The position numbers were made by a program, and so were the translations under genes. A DNA stretch of 64,000 bases from Ophioderma brevispina (taxonomy: Eukaryota > Echinodermata > Ophiuroidea > Amphilepidida > Ophiodermatidae), in the NCBI GenBank assembly GCA_023653785.1, contig JAMKCH010084901.1, forward strand, positions 1 through 64,000. The letters are read 5' to 3'. Under the pieces are notes generated by a model. That model saw nothing but the letters and a program-made list of their open reading frames with translations. It was not told where the DNA came from and did no database searches. Each line of letters starts with the position of its first letter. Positions within the stretch are counted from its first letter, which is position 1. Positions 61,588 through 64,000 of the stretch are shown one piece after another.

Positions 61588-61740
61588 GGGGCGACTTCAA
61601 AACTCAACCGCCGGTTGACCTGCGGCTCAGGGCAGCTGGACTGTGTTTCATTGTTTAGAATAATAGAAACCGGTTATAACCGCAGAGAACCGGGCGTAAC
61701 CGGCGAGTAACCTGTGGTTGAGTTTTGAAGTAACCTCCCC
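61588..61740. mobile_element. Harbinger-like MITE with TAA target site
   Basis: GGGGCGACTTCAAAACTCAA...TTGAGTTTTGAAGTAACCTCCCC, flanked by TAA on both sides. A 3-bp TWA duplication with G-rich termini is typical of PIF/Harbinger. It lies in a ferlin intron. Confidence 0.78.
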
Positions 61741-61943
61741 TAATTAAAATCAACTAACGTTGGAGCAAAGCAGCTTTGTTTTGTTTTTCCTTTTTCTTTT
61801 GTTTAACCGTTAGTTCATACTATCCAATAAATTAGCATGTTATCTCAGCAGAATTTATCATTTAGAGAGATCCTCAAAGCATATGATAAAATGTATACTA
61901 TGACAATCCACGAGTTTTTCTTTTTATCCTGTTCATGTTTTAG

Positions 61944-62050
61944 TGGATCCTGCATATTGGCAGCACGTTAAGCAGCATCTTCCTTTTGCAAAGACTGAAA
62001 AGAAGAAGCAAGTTGATCCATATCTTGTTTTCAACTTTGCTGGCAAGGAA
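61944..62050 (+). CDS. Ferlin exon: C2C loop 1 and strands 3-4
   Basis: The acceptor TTCATGTTTTAG|TGGATCC completes the Met of PQMD. The 107-bp exon encodes DPAYWQHVKQHLPFAKTEKK then KQVDPYLVFNFAGKE. The Asp of QMD and the Asp of VDPY are in the positions of Ca2+-binding loop 1 aspartates. FNFAGK corresponds to the FAGK/FAGQ strand of other ferlins. The donor GAA|GTAGGT is phase 0. Confidence 0.88.
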
Positions 62051-63326
62051 GTAGGTACAGAGTTTTGTTCATGAATCACAGATAACAAACAAACGAATCA
62101 ACTCCTACTTAACTCTGTAATAGCAACTCTAAAACCCTATTAAATTTAAATCGACAAAATCAATTTTATTTCACTTTTGTCCATTTTTCATGTTCATCCG
62201 AATTTCGAAGGAAGGTGCTTCCATGATCTTTTTCAACAGGCGGCAGCGGTAAATAATTTCCAAATGAAGACACAGATTTTGGTTTAACCCCATAAAACGA
62301 AATTTTGGCGAAAACTTCTGATTTTTATGTTATCAAGCAACATTTTCCCATTCCAAAACCGTCAACTACAGTCTAAGGGTTATTCTTATTTTTTTTTTGG
62401 TTTTAATGTATGAATAACGGAAAGTACGAAGTGATTTATAGGCCATGGAAATAACCATGACAGGCCCACATGAAAACGCCTATATCGGCGTTCGTGGATT
62501 GCCATTTGGAGTCTTTACTGCTGCATTCTATTTTGATCTATTGGGGTTAGTTGCTATATTGAATGAGATTTGGCCGCTATATAATCTGTACACCAAGAAG
62601 GGAGGCGAGCACGCCCTCGTCGAGACTCTATTGTAACTTGGAATCTAACTGCACATAATGTTTCGGCAGTGTTCAAATATTGCATAGTAGTTGACCCTTG
62701 ACTCCATTAAGATCTTAAGATCTCCACAAATTTACCTCTGGAAACTCTAATAACGCCCTTTTCCTATACCATAAGAATACCATAATCTTGTGTTATCTAT
62801 ATTTTGTATAAATTGTAGAACTTAGGAAGAGGTCACTGCACCTTCACACCCTTCGTTTAGCAGTGACCTGGATCTTCACATTCTCAGCTTATTTTGCCAT
62901 TTCTTGTTAAAATTTGCTTTGTTTTGTACATTACTTTATATTAATGTAATTTACTCTATACTGCAATATTTTTATTTTTAAATGTTATTGTCATACATTG
63001 CTGTGATGTTGAAGTTCAAATAAATTTAATTTTTGATTGATTTATTGAGAAAAAAATATAGAGGGGCTGGTCGAATTCGTGTTTCAGAAACCAGGGTGAA
63101 AAGTGATTCAGTTTGATTAGACTGTCGTCTTGGGGCTAAAATGTAATCTGTTAGTTATGTCTGTTTTCAAAGGCTTCCCGTTACTATCAGTTTTTACTGA
63201 TTTTTTAAGTCTTTTTTTAGCAGTTGAAAGCAGTTCGAAAGCTTCCGATTTTTAATTTTATCAAAATAATTCATTGTATTGAAGACAATAAAGAGGATTT
63301 TAACATATCTTTTTTTACATCTGCAG
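62051..63326. other. Ferlin intron
   Basis: Only the unassigned ORF at 62445; AT-rich end with AATAAA-like motif near 63020. Confidence 0.55.
62445..62636 (+). CDS. Unassigned 63-codon ORF in ferlin intron
   Basis: Reads MEITMTGPHENAYIGVRGLP then a hydrophobic stretch (FGVFTAAFYFDLLGLVAIL). Base composition differs slightly from the intron. No family recognised; may be a TE fragment. Confidence 0.12.
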   Translation: MEITMTGPHENAYIGVRGLPFGVFTAAFYFDLLGLVAILNEIWPLYNLYTKKGGEHALVETLL

Positions 63327-63395
63327 GTTAGGACAGCGGTGATCAAAGCCAGTGAGAATCCGATATGGAATGAAGAATTTCGCTTACCAATCACC
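63327..63395 (+). CDS. Ferlin exon: C2C middle strand with NPIWNE
   Basis: Acceptor TTTTTTTACATCTGCAG|GTTAGG and donor ACC|GTAAGA give 69 bp (23 codons, phase 0/0), encoding VRTAVIKASENPIWNEEFRL then PIT. N-P-x-W-N-E is the signature C2 motif preceding loop 2. The next exon (rest of C2C) is not within the remaining 600 bp. Confidence 0.87.
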
Positions 63396-63544
63396 GTAAG
63401 ATATACATTTGTGAGGTCTCCCTGCATGTTACTGTCAAATCTCCGGGTCCCTTTCTCTATCCTTCCATTTGTCTCTCTTCTTCTTCTTGCTTTGCACTTG
63501 CCTTGCCTAGTGGCTATTTCAACCAATGTTGGCTGTAGCCCTCC

Positions 63545-63727
63545 TCATGATACCCATCTTCGTCTGTCCTGTGCCACTCTTGTCCAAGTTGTGCCCATAT
63601 AAGATGCGATATCATCTCTCCATCTACGTTTCTGCCTTCCCCGCATACGCTTTCCTGTCCTAGGTTGCCATTCGGTGATTCTTACAGTGCAACTATTGTC
63701 TGTTCCCCTTGCACTCTTGCTTTGCAC
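63545..63727 (-). pseudogene. Non-LTR retrotransposon C-terminal fragment
   Basis: The minus-strand frame contains RITEWQPRTGKRMRGRQKRR then WRDDIASYMGTTWTRVAQDR. The motif W.PR.GKR.RGR...RW.DDI....G..W.R.AQDR(.)RW is the common C-terminal signature of RT ORFs in many invertebrate non-LTR retrotransposons. A stop follows WVS, where related copies continue GG(Y/L)...H. It is a short 5'-truncated copy within the last visible ferlin intron. Confidence 0.8.
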
Positions 63728-64000
63728 TCTCTTTCTCTAACTCCGTTGACTTTCCCCTCTCCCCGTCAATCGTCGTTCTTTCCTCATCGTTCTTCCATCT
63801 CTGTACACATATAAACAAGACACAAATGCACACAATGGGCACATGATAGCTTTCGATTAAGATGTAAAAGAAATACTTCACGAACAAATGCCCCACAAAT
63901 GCAAAAGATAATGATATCGCCAGAATGTTTTGATTTGTAGATATATCGTTTTGATATATTCTGTAATTGATTCCCACAACGAATATATTACATAGGCCAG
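63728..64000. other. Right edge, ferlin intron
   Basis: The frame upstream of the RT fragment (charged, RWKNDEERTTIDGERGKS on the minus strand) may belong to the same retroelement with a frameshift. Confidence 0.4.

Larger units (their letters stand above)
60565..61943. other. Ferlin intron
   Basis: Foldback element and Harbinger-like MITE; otherwise plain. Confidence 0.6.
54371..63395 (+). other. Ferlin gene, partial span (end of C2B, linker, first half of C2C)
   Basis: Five plus-strand exons join without any phase conflict: 54371-54571, 56920-56957, 60482-60564, 61944-62050 and 63327-63395. The conceptual 166-residue segment matches the order seen in dysferlin/myoferlin-type ferlins: C2B end, an hxVGTVY...KW.xL linker, SNLL.P, C2C with AEDIPQMD, VDPY...FAGK and NPIWNE. 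Ferlins are tail-anchored multi-C2 proteins of Ca2+-dependent membrane fusion and repair. C2A, the start of C2B and the promoter were not found to the left. The rest of C2C onward lies past the right edge. Introns here are 1.3-3.5 kb and full of repeats. Confidence 0.85.

Overview
The window is AT-rich eukaryotic nuclear DNA with spliced genes, long introns and very many small transposable elements. There are no bacterial or phage features. The gene content (an NCKAP5-family gene and a ferlin), together with tRNA-derived SINEs ending in (ATT)n and dense TTAA-flanked MITEs, suggests a marine invertebrate, probably a deuterostome such as an echinoderm or hemichordate. The species-level guess is inference. 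Coding DNA makes up only about 4 kb of the 64 kb.

Minus strand, about 49.5 kb down to 3.0 kb: at least five exons can be joined with consistent phases and GT/AG sites. They run 49539-49417, 23002-22781, 17242-16917, 15083-12555 and 3129-2996. The first encodes a coiled coil closely resembling the N-terminal coiled coil of NCKAP5/NCKAP5L (a microtubule and centrosome-associated family). The rest is a long Ser/Pro-rich disordered protein, including one 2.5-kb exon. The first exon(s) with the start codon and the last exon(s) were not found. Two exons have had their 3' half plus splice donor duplicated in tandem. The case at 1.9-3.1 kb creates three potential in-frame 72-bp mini-exons.

Plus strand, 54.4-63.4 kb: five exons, all phase-consistent, encode part of a ferlin (end of C2B, the ferlin linker and the first half of C2C). 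The gene continues beyond the right edge; its 5' exons were not recognised. The ferlin and the NCKAP5-like gene are transcribed away from each other here.

Everything else is intron or intergenic DNA filled with repeats. At least six MITE families (17 copies) share TTAA target sites and AGG...CCT termini. There are also hAT-like and Harbinger-like MITEs, foldback elements, SINEs, two fragments of non-LTR retrotransposon C-termini, several minisatellites, and poly(A) runs of about 99 and 134 bp. The most unusual structure is a nest of palindromic elements at 27.1-30.1 kb. Its core has an interleaved A-B-A'-B' inverted-repeat topology that simple nested insertion cannot explain. No transposase or full reverse transcriptase gene is present.
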